From Paenibacillus rhizosphaerae (GTDB taxonomy: Bacteria > Bacillota > Bacilli > Paenibacillales > Paenibacillaceae), in assembly GCF_014192015.1 (NCBI RefSeq), contig NZ_JACHXJ010000002.1, positions 806,001-870,000 on the forward strand: 64,000 nt of DNA, read 5' to 3'. Below the pieces are notes generated by a model. It saw only the letters and a program-made list of their open reading frames with translations, did not search any database and was not told the origin of the DNA. Numbering within the stretch: position 1 is the stretch's first letter; every line of letters begins with the position of its first letter. A program made the translations under genes and the position numbers. Shown here in pieces: positions 18,182 to 26,973 of the stretch.

Positions 18182-18595
18182 ATGGGTGATGAAATTCGCA
18201 GAAACATGGCATTATTCCCGATAGGTATCGTCATGAAGCTGACCGATTTGTCCGCGCGGCAGATCCGGTATTACGAACAGCACAATTTGATCGTGCCTGC
18301 GCGCACCTCCGGCAACCAGCGGTTATTCTCGTTTAACGACGTGGAGAGATTGCTGGAGATCAAGGCGCTCATTGAGAAGGGCGTCAACATCGCGGGAATC
18401 AAGCAGGTCATGAATCCTGTATCCAAAGAGTCTGAGGAAGCCACTGTCCTTAATGCCGACACCGAGGTAAAGCGCAGAGAACTGTCGGAATCTCAGCTGC
18501 ACCGATTGCTGAAGCAGCAGCTGGTATCTGGTAAGAGACCGGGCCAGGTCTCATTGATTCAAGGCGAGCTGTCCCGGTTTTTTAATAAAAAATAA
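18182..18595 (+). CDS. glnR: MerR-family nitrogen regulator GlnR
   Basis: 137 residues. The N-terminal MerR-type winged helix has PIGIVMKLTDLSARQIRYYEQHNLIVPARTSGNQRLFSFNDVERL. The C-terminal tail (LLKQQLVSGKRPGQVSLIQGELSRFFNKK) is the region through which GlnR senses feedback-inhibited glutamine synthetase. It represses glnRA and ureABC-type genes under nitrogen excess. The exact GlnR box and promoter lie directly upstream, and glnA follows after 33 bases. Confidence 0.95.
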   Translation: MGDEIRRNMALFPIGIVMKLTDLSARQIRYYEQHNLIVPARTSGNQRLFSFNDVERLLEIKALIEKGVNIAGIKQVMNPVSKESEEATVLNADTEVKRRELSESQLHRLLKQQLVSGKRPGQVSLIQGELSRFFNKK

Positions 18596-18628
18596 TAGGA
18601 ATCACATGTGAGAAAGGGAGAGGATATC

Positions 18629-19957
18629 GTGAGTTATACTAAAGAGGATATTCTGCGTATTGCGGAGGAAGAGAACGTCCGTTTTATCCGTCTTCAATTC
18701 ACGGACTTGCTGGGAACGATCAAGAATGTGGAGATTCCCGTCAGCCAGCTGAAGAAGGCGCTTGACAATAAAATGATGTTCGATGGATCTTCCATCGAAG
18801 GTTATGTGCGTATCGAGGAATCCGATATGTACCTGTATCCCGATTTGGACACTTGGGTCATTTTCCCTTGGGTGACGGAAGACCGCGTTGCGCGTCTCAT
18901 CTGTGATATCTATATGCCGGACGGCACTCCGTTTGCCGGAGACCCGCGCGGTATTCTGAAACGCAACCTGAAAGAAGCGGAAGCGATGGGCTATACGTCC
19001 ATGAACGTTGGTCCGGAGCCGGAATTTTTCCTCTTCAAGACCGACGAGAAAGGCAACCCGACGACGGAACTGAACGACCAGGGCGGATATTTTGACCTGG
19101 CTCCAACAGACCTCGGCGAGAACTGCCGCCGCGAGATCGTATTGACGCTGGAAGAAATGGGATTTGAAATCGAGGCTTCCCACCACGAAGTGGCACCGGG
19201 ACAGCACGAGATCGACTTTAAATACGAAAACGCCGTGAAGGCGGCGGACCAGATCCAAACATTCAAGCTGGTCGTTAAAACGATTGCCCGTCAGCATGGT
19301 CTGCATGCGACCTTTATGCCGAAGCCGCTGTTCGGCGTGAACGGTTCCGGTATGCACTGCCACCAGTCACTGTTCAAAGGCAACGAAAACGCCTTTTACG
19401 ACGAGTCCGACGAGTTGGGCCTGAGCTCAACTGCACGCCACTACATGGCAGGCGTCCTGAAGCATGCGCGTGCTATCGCAGCCATCACGAACCCGACGGT
19501 CAACTCTTACAAGCGTCTCGTTCCGGGCTATGAAGCTCCGTGCTACGTGGCTTGGTCCGGCAGCAACCGGAGCCCAATGATCCGGATTCCTGCTTCCCGC
19601 GGCCTGAGCACTCGCGTCGAAGTCCGTAACCCGGATCCGGCGGCCAACCCGTACCTGGCACTTGCCGTTATGCTGAGAGCCGGCCTGGACGGCATCAGCA
19701 GCGAGCTGAAGCTGCCGGCGCCGATCGACCGCAACATCTACGTGATGTCCGAAGAAGAACGCATTGAAGAAGGCATCCCAAGCCTGCCGGCCGACCTGAA
19801 GGAAGCCCTCGGCGAACTCATCCGCGACGAAGTCATCATTGACGCGCTCGGCGAGCATGCCCTGGCTCACTTCTACGAGCTGAAGGAAATCGAATGGGAT
19901 ATGTATAGAACACAAGTTCATCAATGGGAACGTGATCAATACATCACGCTGTACTAA
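18629..19957 (+). CDS. glnA: Glutamine synthetase type I (alpha)
   Basis: 442 residues. It makes glutamine from glutamate, ammonia and ATP. Signatures include [81 protein letters not shown] and [15 protein letters not shown]. The size and sequence fit the GSI-alpha form that is controlled by feedback inhibition, not adenylylation. GTG 18629 aligns with the usual N-terminus and follows GAGAGG by five bases; a GTG 21 bases upstream is less likely. It is cotranscribed with glnR and ends at a strong terminator. Confidence 0.97.
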   Translation: MSYTKEDILRIAEEENVRFIRLQFTDLLGTIKNVEIPVSQLKKALDNKMMFDGSSIEGYVRIEESDMYLYPDLDTWVIFPWVTEDRVARLICDIYMPDGTPFAGDPRGILKRNLKEAEAMGYTSMNVGPEPEFFLFKTDEKGNPTTELNDQGGYFDLAPTDLGENCRREIVLTLEEMGFEIEASHHEVAPGQHEIDFKYENAVKAADQIQTFKLVVKTIARQHGLHATFMPKPLFGVNGSGMHCHQSLFKGNENAFYDESDELGLSSTARHYMAGVLKHARAIAAITNPTVNSYKRLVPGYEAPCYVAWSGSNRSPMIRIPASRGLSTRVEVRNPDPAANPYLALAVMLRAGLDGISSELKLPAPIDRNIYVMSEEERIEEGIPSLPADLKEALGELIRDEVIIDALGEHALAHFYELKEIEWDMYRTQVHQWERDQYITLY

Positions 19958-19966
19958 GGATGGACA

Positions 19967-20001
19967 ATCCCCTGCACCGGTAAGGTGCAGGGGATTTTTT
20001 T
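19967..20001 (+). terminator. Rho-independent terminator of glnRA
   Basis: 12-bp perfect stem ATCCCCTGCACC / GGTGCAGGGGAT with loop GGTAA, followed by a run of T (19995-20001). Confidence 0.95.
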
Positions 20002-20110
20002 CGCAGCCTGGCGGATACCCAATCTCACCTTTCTTGCCGAATAGCCTATACCTTATTACGCATTTCGCCATATGAATATGGTGTACCTTATAAATCAAGG
20101 AGGTTATCAC

Positions 20111-20236
20111 ATGAGCGATGGCGTTGGAGGCGTTGGAGTAGGATACGGTTATGGTGGTCTGTGGGGCGGAGGCGTAGGAGCAATCTTGGTCCTCTTCATC
20201 CTGCTGGTCATCATCACGAGAGCCTTTATTTACTAA
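20111..20236 (+). CDS. YjcZ-family small sporulation protein
   Basis: 41 residues. A Gly/Val/Tyr-rich N-terminal half (GVGGVGVGYGYGG) is followed by one hydrophobic helix (AILVLFILLVII) and a short end TRAFIY. This is the composition of the YjcZ family of very small spore or membrane peptides in Bacillales. AAGGAGG lies seven to nine bases before the ATG, and a terminator follows, so it is very likely a real single-gene unit. The function of the family is unknown. Confidence 0.85.
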   Translation: MSDGVGGVGVGYGYGGLWGGGVGAILVLFILLVIITRAFIY

Positions 20237-20252
20237 AATAAAGGGTTCTGAA

Positions 20253-20285
20253 AAGCCTGCCGGCAGATGCCGGCAGGCTTTTTTT
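20253..20285 (+). terminator. Terminator after the YjcZ-type gene
   Basis: A 13-bp stem (AAGCCTGCCGGCA / TGCCGGCAGGCTT) with a very short loop is followed by T residues to 20285. On the other strand only four T follow, so it may partly serve the converging DUF1259 gene. Confidence 0.9.
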
Positions 20286-20323
20286 GCCGAAATCTGCATC
20301 ATCTTCTCAGTCATGTACACGGA

Positions 20324-20707
20324 TCACTTTTTCAGCACATTTAAAGCCGATCTTAATTTTCTCGCAAACGTGATGGGGTTCTCAACCGATTCCAAATGAA
20401 GATACATCAGCCGGGGCTTTTCAAAGAGCCAGTGATTGTGGATGGCGGTCACTTTAAATCCTTGCTTGCGGGCGGCACTGGTAAATCGCTGAACTTCCGA
20501 TTGAAGCAGGGTGATTTCCCCTGTGTTGAGCGTAGTGCCGTTCTTCAAAGATTGAATCGTGATCTCGTGCTCGGTTTCATAGTTTCTGCCGAGAATTTTG
20601 GCGTTCAGCTTTCTCTCGATCGTGATGGAGCAGCTTTTTCCGTCCGACGTGACTTTGCCTCCGAGTATGGCGGCCAAACGGTCGCACAGCGATTTGGAAA
20701 TGTTCAT
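20324..20707 (-). CDS. DUF1259 domain protein, single-domain form
   Basis: 127 residues, no signal peptide. The second half holds the DUF1259 signature: QGFKVTAIHNHWLFEKPRLMYLHLE followed by a helix FARKLRSALNVLKK. Many DUF1259 proteins are about twice as long with two related halves; this one has one half and looks intact: it has a good ribosome binding site (AAGGAGA) on the minus strand and a normal end. The biochemical role is unknown. It lies between the YjcZ-type gene and cat and is the only minus-strand gene in this stretch. Confidence 0.75.
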   Translation of the reverse strand: MNISKSLCDRLAAILGGKVTSDGKSCSITIERKLNAKILGRNYETEHEITIQSLKNGTTLNTGEITLLQSEVQRFTSAARKQGFKVTAIHNHWLFEKPRLMYLHLESVENPITFARKLRSALNVLKK

Positions 20708-20799
20708 AAAGGGATTTCTCCTTTCCTAACTCGTTGCTCTAACTTATGCAATATAGCAGTCGAAAGGAAAAGCAGGAGTCTATAAATCTATAAAATGTT

Positions 20800-20828
20800 T
20801 TGTTGTCCAGCGAAATATTGGTTACAAT
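20800..20828 (+). promoter_or_regulatory. Sigma-A promoter of cat
   Basis: TTGTTG (20800-20805), 17-base spacer, TACAAT (20823-20828). It precedes the cat leader peptide by 36 bases. Confidence 0.75.
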
Positions 20829-20864
20829 GGCATAGTAACCAACCCTGTGCATGGAGTGAGCGTC

Positions 20865-20894
20865 GTGGTGAAATCCGTTGATTTTCCCTCCTAA
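20865..20894 (+). CDS. Leader peptide for cat translational attenuation
   Basis: GTG GTG AAA TCC GTT GAT TTT CCC TCC TAA encodes MVKSVDFPS. GGAGTGAG (20853-20860) precedes it. The sequence is very like the known leaders of inducible Gram-positive cat genes (cat-86 begins MVKTD; the pC194 type contains KSEDYSS). A ribosome stalled by chloramphenicol in the leader would disrupt the stem that begins at codon 8 and frees the cat ribosome binding site. A GTG at 20868 would give an 8-residue version. Confidence 0.8.
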   Translation: MVKSVDFPS

Positions 20895-20921
20895 AATTGC
20901 GAATTAACTATTTTAGGAGGG
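20886..20921 (+). promoter_or_regulatory. Attenuator stem-loop masking the cat ribosome binding site
   Basis: A perfect 12-bp inverted repeat (CCCTCCTAAAAT, 20886-20897; ATTTTAGGAGGG, 20910-20921) with a 12-base loop. The right arm contains the whole cat Shine-Dalgarno sequence (TAGGAGGG, seven bases before the ATG). The left arm overlaps the end of the leader peptide. Confidence 0.9.
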
Positions 20922-20928
20922 TTTATAC

Positions 20929-21579
20929 ATGAAATTTATTCCGATCCCCACGGGACAATGGGACAGACAGCCTTATTTTGATCACTATTTCAATCAGAAC
21001 CGGTGTACTTTCAGCTTGACTGCCAACATGGAAATCACGCTGCTGCTGGGCGAGCTCAAGAAGAGGGAGATGAAGCTGTATCCCGCTTTTTTGTACATGC
21101 TGTCCAGAATCGTAAATGCGCATGTGGAGTTTCGGATGGATATCCGGGAGGATCAGGTTGGCTATTGGGAACAGATGAGTCCGTGCTATACGATTTTTCA
21201 CCCGGAAAACCGCACCTTTTCTGCGATCTGGACCGATTACTGCGGCAGTTATGAGCAGTTTCTTGAGCATTACCGAGAGGATCAGCTCCGCTATGGACAC
21301 AGCATGGGACTGTTTACGAAAAAAGACATGCCGCCTCATACCTTCTCCGTCTCCATGATTCCATGGGTCAGCTTTACCGGCTTTAACCTGAACTTGGATC
21401 ACGGCGGAAGCTACTTGGTGCCGATCATAACAGGGGGCAAGTACTTTCGAGAAGGGAAGCGCGTTCTGCTCCCGGTATCGCTGCAGGTGCATCATGCCGT
21501 CTGTGACGGATACCATGCCGGGATGTTTCTGCAAGAGCTGCAGCAGCTCGCTGACACGTGCACCGACTGGCTGGATTGA
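20929..21579 (+). CDS. cat: Chloramphenicol O-acetyltransferase (type A)
   Basis: 216 residues, the normal length of trimeric CAT enzymes, which inactivate chloramphenicol by acetyl transfer from acetyl-CoA. The catalytic motif is HHAVCDG with H189 and D193. Other family signatures are WDRQPYFDHYF near the N-terminus and SMIPWVSFTGFNLNL (about 142-156). The gene has its own promoter, a leader peptide and a masking stem-loop, so induction by the drug is predicted. A terminator follows. Flanking genes are ordinary chromosomal genes and no mobile element is seen, suggesting a resident resistance gene. Confidence 0.95.
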   Translation: MKFIPIPTGQWDRQPYFDHYFNQNRCTFSLTANMEITLLLGELKKREMKLYPAFLYMLSRIVNAHVEFRMDIREDQVGYWEQMSPCYTIFHPENRTFSAIWTDYCGSYEQFLEHYREDQLRYGHSMGLFTKKDMPPHTFSVSMIPWVSFTGFNLNLDHGGSYLVPIITGGKYFREGKRVLLPVSLQVHHAVCDGYHAGMFLQELQQLADTCTDWLD

Positions 21580-21619
21580 GACTGCGCACGCTACAAATGT
21601 GGGATGAAAGGAATTTTTG

Positions 21620-21644
21620 GGGACCCTAAAAGGGTCCCTTTTTT
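21620..21644 (+). terminator. Rho-independent terminator of cat
   Basis: GGGACCC (21620-21626), loop TAAAA, GGGTCCC (21632-21638), then six T. Confidence 0.92.
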
Positions 21645-21806
21645 GCCGGCTGCACTTCGAGGCAGCAGTTTAAAATTCAGTACTCCCTGGGATGATGTTT
21701 GAAAGGGACCTATAGAAATCAAACCTACTTCCTGAATTTCTCACCTCCCTTTTCGAGTCGAATCGCGGCATAATGAACCCATACCAAACAAAAAGGGGAT
21801 AACAAG

Positions 21807-23159
21807 ATGGCAAAGATGTCGAAATTATTAAGCATCGTGCTTACAGGCACCTTGGCGCTTAGTCTTACGGCTTGTGGAAGCGGTAACAAGGAAGATTCGG
21901 GCAGCGGCGCTTCAGGCGCGGCCGGATCCGGCAGCAGCACATCCGACACAACGAAGGACAAGAACATTACGATTACTTTCCAAAACATTTATCCGGACCC
22001 GACGGATCCGAAGAACAAGATCATGAACAAGATCGTGGACCAGTACGAGAAGGATCATCCGAATATCAAAATCGAGCTGGATTCGCTCAACACCGACCAG
22101 CAGAAGCTGAAGCTGAAAACGCAGGCGGCCTCCAAGGAAATCCCGGATATCACGGTCGTGAACCCGGCGGCGCAAATGCAGCCGTTTGTCGATGCCAAGC
22201 TGCTGGCTCCGCTCGACGACATGCTGGCCGAGAACGGTCTGAAGGACACGTTCCAGGACGGGCTGCTTGATTGGTACAGCTTTGACGGAAGCACGTATGC
22301 GGTACCGGACGGCAACAACATCGGCGTAGTCTACTACAATAAAGAGCTGTTCGAAAAGGGCGGCGTGAAGGTACCAAGCACGTTTGAGGAAATGATCGAT
22401 GTCGTCAAAACGCTGAAATCCAAAGGCATTCAGCCGATGGCGATCGGCGAAAAAGACACTTGGACCGGTTCGTTCCTGTTCATGAACATGCTGCTTCGCA
22501 CGAACAACGGCCCTGGATTTCTGAAAGATGTCCTCGACAAGAAAAAGACGTTTGAAGATCCGGCCTTCGTTGAGGCGGTAGACGCGTTCCAAAACCTGGT
22601 GCAAGCCGGAGCCTTCCAGGAAGGCGCGACATCCTTCGACTACAACGCCGGCGAGAACCTGTTCAAAACCGGTAAAGCAGCGATGTATTACATGGGAACT
22701 TGGGCAACGGGCGGCATTGAATCGTCTTCCGTCAACGGCAAAGTCGGCGTCTTCAAATTCCCGACGATTAACGGAAAGGGGAACCCGGACGAATTCATGC
22801 TGGCACCAGGCAGTGCGTTCGCGATTGCAGCAGACAGCAAGCATCTTGCAGAAACGAAGGAGTTCCTCAACTACTTCATGCTGAGCTTCCCGAAAGAAGC
22901 GTTTGAAGCCAAAGGTGCGGTCGGAATCGGCCAGAAAGTGGAAGGCGACTTCAAGGCAGCAGGATATTCCGACATGGCGATGGACGTGCTGAACATGTTC
23001 AAGGAAGTCAAAGGCGGAGACCTGGCATTTGATAACACGATGAATCCGGGAACGGCTCAGGCCCACCTCTCCAGCATTCAAAACCTGTTCGCCCAGAAGA
23101 AAAACTCCGCGGACGTGGCTAAAGAGCATCAAGCCGGATTCGAAGATAACAATCAATAA
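21807..23159 (+). CDS. Sugar ABC transporter substrate-binding lipoprotein
   Basis: 450 residues. The N-terminus is a lipoprotein signal with lipobox LTAC (Cys23), then a Gly/Ser-rich linker. The mature part is an extracellular solute-binding protein of family 1 (KNITITFQNIYPDPTDPKNKIMNKIVDQYEKDHPNIKIELDS; VPDGNNIGVVYYNKELFEKGGVKVPSTFEEM). It should bind a sugar or oligosaccharide outside the cell and hand it to the two permeases downstream. The ligand cannot be read. An intercistronic hairpin follows. The downstream YesMN-type system is the likely regulator. Confidence 0.92.
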   Translation: MAKMSKLLSIVLTGTLALSLTACGSGNKEDSGSGASGAAGSGSSTSDTTKDKNITITFQNIYPDPTDPKNKIMNKIVDQYEKDHPNIKIELDSLNTDQQKLKLKTQAASKEIPDITVVNPAAQMQPFVDAKLLAPLDDMLAENGLKDTFQDGLLDWYSFDGSTYAVPDGNNIGVVYYNKELFEKGGVKVPSTFEEMIDVVKTLKSKGIQPMAIGEKDTWTGSFLFMNMLLRTNNGPGFLKDVLDKKKTFEDPAFVEAVDAFQNLVQAGAFQEGATSFDYNAGENLFKTGKAAMYYMGTWATGGIESSSVNGKVGVFKFPTINGKGNPDEFMLAPGSAFAIAADSKHLAETKEFLNYFMLSFPKEAFEAKGAVGIGQKVEGDFKAAGYSDMAMDVLNMFKEVKGGDLAFDNTMNPGTAQAHLSSIQNLFAQKKNSADVAKEHQAGFEDNNQ

Positions 23160-23210
23160 TCAACGGATACAAATCCAGCTTCTTATAGAGAGAAACTAGT
23201 ATTTATACAT

Positions 23211-23242
23211 GAAGGGGACGCATTTCAGATGCCGTTCCCTTC
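23211..23242 (+). promoter_or_regulatory. Intercistronic hairpin between binding protein and permease genes
   Basis: GAAGGGGAC / GTTCCCTTC arms with an inner GCAT / ATGC stem and small loop, no T run. Hairpins at this position often stabilise the upstream mRNA, raising binding protein over permease; that effect is inferred. Confidence 0.5.
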
Positions 23243-23294
23243 AATTCCCATGAGGAATATTGCAGCCAAGAAGGAGAAGGAGGAGAGGTAAGTC

Positions 23295-24185
23295 GTGAAC
23301 GTGCTGAAGGTCTCCCGCTGGACGATTGCCGCGTTTGTGCTTCCTTGCTTAATCATCTATATCGGTATTGTGTTTGTTCCCATCCTCGTATCCATGTACA
23401 GCGGCATGCTGGACTGGAACGGGATCGGCGAATCGACGTTCGTGGGTCTGGCCAATTTCAAAAAGCTGCTGTTCCACGACTCGGTATTTTGGCCGTCAGT
23501 ACGGAGAACGCTGATGTTTGCGGTTTTCTCCATGGCCGAGATTCCGATCGCACTGCTCGTAGCCATACTGCTGAAGCGTTACGTTCGAAAACCGAACTTT
23601 TTAGTGTCCAGCTACTTTTTACCGGTCATCTTGTCCGTCGTTGTCGTCGGCCAGCTGTGGAAAACGATCTATAACCCGGCTTCGATGGGCGGTATGCTGA
23701 ACCAAATCCTGGATGCGGTCGGACTGCATTCCTGGGGCAGAGCCTGGCTCACCGATCCTTCGGTCGCCATGTACTCGCTGTATTTCGTCGCCCTGTGGCA
23801 GTACCTGGGTTACCATACCTTAATTCAATTTACGGGCATTTCGAATGTCCCGGACGATGTGTACGAAGCGGCTCGAATCGACGGTGCCGAAGGCTTTAAA
23901 GCGGATTGGCACATTACGTTCCCATTGATTGTCCCGATTTTCAAAATTTCCATTGTGCTGGCCTTCATCGGCTCGCTGCAGGCTTTCGACATGATCATGG
24001 TCATGACGGGAGGCGGACCGGCGCATGCCACGGACGTCATTTCCACGCACATGTACAATATGTCGTTTACATCCATGAAATACGGTTACGGCAGCTCAAT
24101 CGCCGCGTTCCTGGTCGTACTCTGCCTGGCCGCCACGTTCTGCATCAACTTCATTTTCAACAAACTGGAGAAACGATACTCGTAA
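23295..24185 (+). CDS. Sugar ABC transporter permease (MalF/UgpA-like)
   Basis: 296 residues with about six membrane segments (first at 10-32). The EAA loop for contact with the ATPase is ARIDGAEGFKADWHITFPLIVP. It is the first of two permeases of the importer. The GTG start follows GGAGGAGAGG. No ATPase gene is in the cluster; in Bacillales such importers often share a common MsmX/UgpC-type ATPase encoded elsewhere. Confidence 0.92.
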   Translation: MNVLKVSRWTIAAFVLPCLIIYIGIVFVPILVSMYSGMLDWNGIGESTFVGLANFKKLLFHDSVFWPSVRRTLMFAVFSMAEIPIALLVAILLKRYVRKPNFLVSSYFLPVILSVVVVGQLWKTIYNPASMGGMLNQILDAVGLHSWGRAWLTDPSVAMYSLYFVALWQYLGYHTLIQFTGISNVPDDVYEAARIDGAEGFKADWHITFPLIVPIFKISIVLAFIGSLQAFDMIMVMTGGGPAHATDVISTHMYNMSFTSMKYGYGSSIAAFLVVLCLAATFCINFIFNKLEKRYS

Positions 24186-24200
24186 AGGAGGAAACCGCCG

Positions 24201-25079
24201 ATGAACACAAGCACAGCCGTCGCTTTGAACAAGCAGGTGGCCGCAACCAGACGCAAACGGTTTTCCGTTACGAAGGCCATCGTGTTTCTGGTGCTGGGCA
24301 TTCTGTTTGTAACCCAGGTGTATCCGCTGTTGTGGCTGCTCCTGTATTCCTTGAAATCCAATGAAGAAATTTTGTCGGGCAGCTTCTTTGCCCTGCCGCA
24401 GTCGCCGCAGTGGGGCAATTACAGCTCTGCGCTGGAGGGCAACTATTTCCGTTATCTATTGAACAGCATCTTTGTCACTTCCGTGACGATGATTACCGTC
24501 ATCATTCTCAGCTCCCTGTGCGCCTACGCAATCAGCCGGTTCCGGTGGCGCTTTGGCGGAGCGGTCATGGTCGTATTCCTGATCGGAATGATGATTCCGA
24601 TGCAGGCGACGCTGCTGCCGCTCATGATTATTTTCAAAAACATGCATATCCTGAATACGCATCTGTCGATCATTTTGCCGTATGTGGCATTTTCCATGCC
24701 GATCGCCATCTTTATCCTGAGCGGGTTCATGAAAACCATTCCGCATGAAATCGAAGAATCCGCGGTGGTGGACGGAGCGGGGATCGGACGCATATTCTCG
24801 AGCATCATCCTGCCGATATCGGTTCCACCGGTGATGACGGTGTGTATCCTGACTTTCATCAACATTTGGAACGAATATATTTTGGCTGCGACGTTTATCT
24901 CATCGGAAAAGCTGAAAACACTGCCGTTTGGCGTCAACAGCTTTGTCAGCCAATACTCGGTCAACTATGGGGCCATCGGCGCATTTCTCGTGCTGGGCGC
25001 GCTACCGGTCATCATCATCTACTTCCTGCTGGCGGACAAGATCACCCAAGGTATGGTAGCGGGAGCAGTAAAAGGTTAG
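24201..25079 (+). CDS. Sugar ABC transporter permease (MalG/UgpE-like)
   Basis: 292 residues. An N-terminal cytoplasmic stretch precedes six predicted membrane segments; the EAA loop is EESAVVDGAGIGRIFSSIILPIS. It ends ITQGMVAGAVKG, a normal end for this family. It begins 15 bases after the first permease with GGAGG upstream, so the two are cotranscribed and together form the transmembrane channel. Confidence 0.92.
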   Translation: MNTSTAVALNKQVAATRRKRFSVTKAIVFLVLGILFVTQVYPLLWLLLYSLKSNEEILSGSFFALPQSPQWGNYSSALEGNYFRYLLNSIFVTSVTMITVIILSSLCAYAISRFRWRFGGAVMVVFLIGMMIPMQATLLPLMIIFKNMHILNTHLSIILPYVAFSMPIAIFILSGFMKTIPHEIEESAVVDGAGIGRIFSSIILPISVPPVMTVCILTFINIWNEYILAATFISSEKLKTLPFGVNSFVSQYSVNYGAIGAFLVLGALPVIIIYFLLADKITQGMVAGAVKG

Positions 25080-25146
25080 TAGGGCAAAGACGGTTTCTGT
25101 GATAGAATGACAAATGGATGACCGGATACGAAAGGGGAATGTATCT

Positions 25147-26973
25147 GTGGGGCGACATTTTCGTTCGATTCACAGCCGTCTTTTCTTGCTGTTTCTATGC
25201 TGCATGACCGGCATATTGATATTGATCAGCGTGGTATATTATTACCGCACGATTTCGATTATTCATACCAAGGTCAATGACATCGCGGAGAAGAACATCT
25301 CGCAGACTGCCGGGCTGTTCAACTCGCTGCTTCAAGGCTACAACAGTCTCTCCAAGTCGCTCAACAGCAACTACGAGCTGACTCGTTTACTGCAGGAAAC
25401 CCATGTGAAAGAGACCGTCGCCATCGAAAACGAACGAACGATTACGAATATTATCGGAGCGGCGTATTATTCAAGGAACGAAATTACAGGCATTCATATT
25501 TTGACCGACAAGGGCAAAGTGTACAGCTATGAGCGCCAGTTCGCTGGGGTCTTTGACAATAATTACGCCCAGACGGACTGGTACAATGAGCTGAATGCGT
25601 CGTCAGGCAACATGGTCTGGCTCGGAATTATGCCGGGATCGCCGATTAACACGCTGCAGCAGAAAGAGAACGTATTCGTGTTCGGCCGGAAGCTGTACGA
25701 TCTGAATACGCACAAGCAGCTTGGCATCATGGTCATCGAAGCCAATCCTTCCGCCATCATGGAGGCGCTGTCCAATGTGACGATCAGCCCGGGCAGCCGT
25801 GTGTACCTGATCGACCAGAATAACAACATTATCGCTTCGACCGGTAAAAAAGGCACGGAGGCGCCGGACTTTGCCCGCATTCCGAAGCCAGGCACCGAGG
25901 ACGGCATTCTGGTGGACGACAGCTCCAGCCAGCTGGTGGTCGCTGCCAATACGCCCATGGCGGGCTGGACCATTTACGGATTTACCCCAAAGCACGACAT
26001 TCAGGCGGAAGTGAACCAGACGACCGAATACCTCGTTATCGTCCTGATCGTGCTTATTATCGTCTCGACGGTTCTGGCCACGCTGGTATCGCGCAACATT
26101 GCTTCTCCGCTGAAGCTGCTGATCCGTGAAATGAAGAAGGTGGAGATGGGCAATTTCAGCGGTTCGGTTAATGTCGATTCGTTTGACGAAATTAACAGCC
26201 TGGTGTCTTCCTTTAACCGGATGGTGCACCGGATGGATGAACTGATCGAGACGATCAAGGTCACGACCGTCAGCGAGAAGAACGCGCAGCTGCAGGCGCT
26301 GCAGTCCCAGGTGAATCCGCATTTTTTGTACAACACGCTGGATATGATTTACTGGATGCTGGATGAAAAAGGGAATGAACGTCTGAGCAGGGTCATCCTG
26401 TCGTTGTCGCAAATGTTCCGTTACAGCAGCAACTGGGAGGAAGCTTCCCGGACGACGCTGCGGCAGGAGCTGGAACAGATCCGGCATTATCTGACGATCA
26501 TCGAGAACCGGCTGGAGGACAGGCTTGTGCCGAAGATCGAGGTGGAGCCGCAGTGGATGGATGTCACGCTGCCGAAAATGACGATTCAGCCAATTATTGA
26601 AAACGCTGTAAAATACGGTCTGGAGCCGCTGGATCGGCAGGGCATGCTGCTCGTCACGGCGGAGCAGGTCATGGACGATCTGCATGTTGTTGTCCGGGAT
26701 AACGGGAAGGGAATGAACGAAGACACGTTAATGCGGGTCAGAGGCTTGCTGGAGGGCGGGGACCGCACTTCGCCGAAGGAAGACAGAGGCGGCCCCGTGC
26801 TTCGCCGCGGCATCGGCTTGAGCAATGTGCATGAGCGGATCCGAATGATGTTCGGCAGTCCGTACGGTATATACCTGGACAGTCAAGAAGGGGAAGGGAC
26901 GACGGTAACCATCCGTTTACCGATCCGGCACCAAGGAGGAATGGAAGATGAACATTTTAGTCGTGGACGATGA
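25147..26973 (+). CDS. YesM-type sensor histidine kinase
   Basis: 608 residues. Two membrane segments (about 10-32 and 293-315) flank a large extracellular dCache-like sensor region. A HAMP domain follows, then the His_kinase domain with the phosphorylated His in QSQVNPHFLYNTLD and an ATPase with ENAVKYGL, DNGKGM and GIGLSNVHERI. It probably senses sugar availability near the ABC importer. GTG 25147 is preferred because AAGGGGAA lies upstream; ATG 25114 gives 11 more residues but has no site. It overlaps the response regulator by 26 bases. Confidence 0.9.
   Translation: MGRHFRSIHSRLFLLFLCCMTGILILISVVYYYRTISIIHTKVNDIAEKNISQTAGLFNSLLQGYNSLSKSLNSNYELTRLLQETHVKETVAIENERTITNIIGAAYYSRNEITGIHILTDKGKVYSYERQFAGVFDNNYAQTDWYNELNASSGNMVWLGIMPGSPINTLQQKENVFVFGRKLYDLNTHKQLGIMVIEANPSAIMEALSNVTISPGSRVYLIDQNNNIIASTGKKGTEAPDFARIPKPGTEDGILVDDSSSQLVVAANTPMAGWTIYGFTPKHDIQAEVNQTTEYLVIVLIVLIIVSTVLATLVSRNIASPLKLLIREMKKVEMGNFSGSVNVDSFDEINSLVSSFNRMVHRMDELIETIKVTTVSEKNAQLQALQSQVNPHFLYNTLDMIYWMLDEKGNERLSRVILSLSQMFRYSSNWEEASRTTLRQELEQIRHYLTIIENRLEDRLVPKIEVEPQWMDVTLPKMTIQPIIENAVKYGLEPLDRQGMLLVTAEQVMDDLHVVVRDNGKGMNEDTLMRVRGLLEGGDRTSPKEDRGGPVLRRGIGLSNVHERIRMMFGSPYGIYLDSQEGEGTTVTIRLPIRHQGGMEDEHFSRGR

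Noticed and set aside
20396..20785. 129-codon plus-strand frame opposite the DUF1259 gene
   Set aside because: The minus-strand frame has the DUF1259 signature and a ribosome binding site; the plus frame runs into the cat promoter region.
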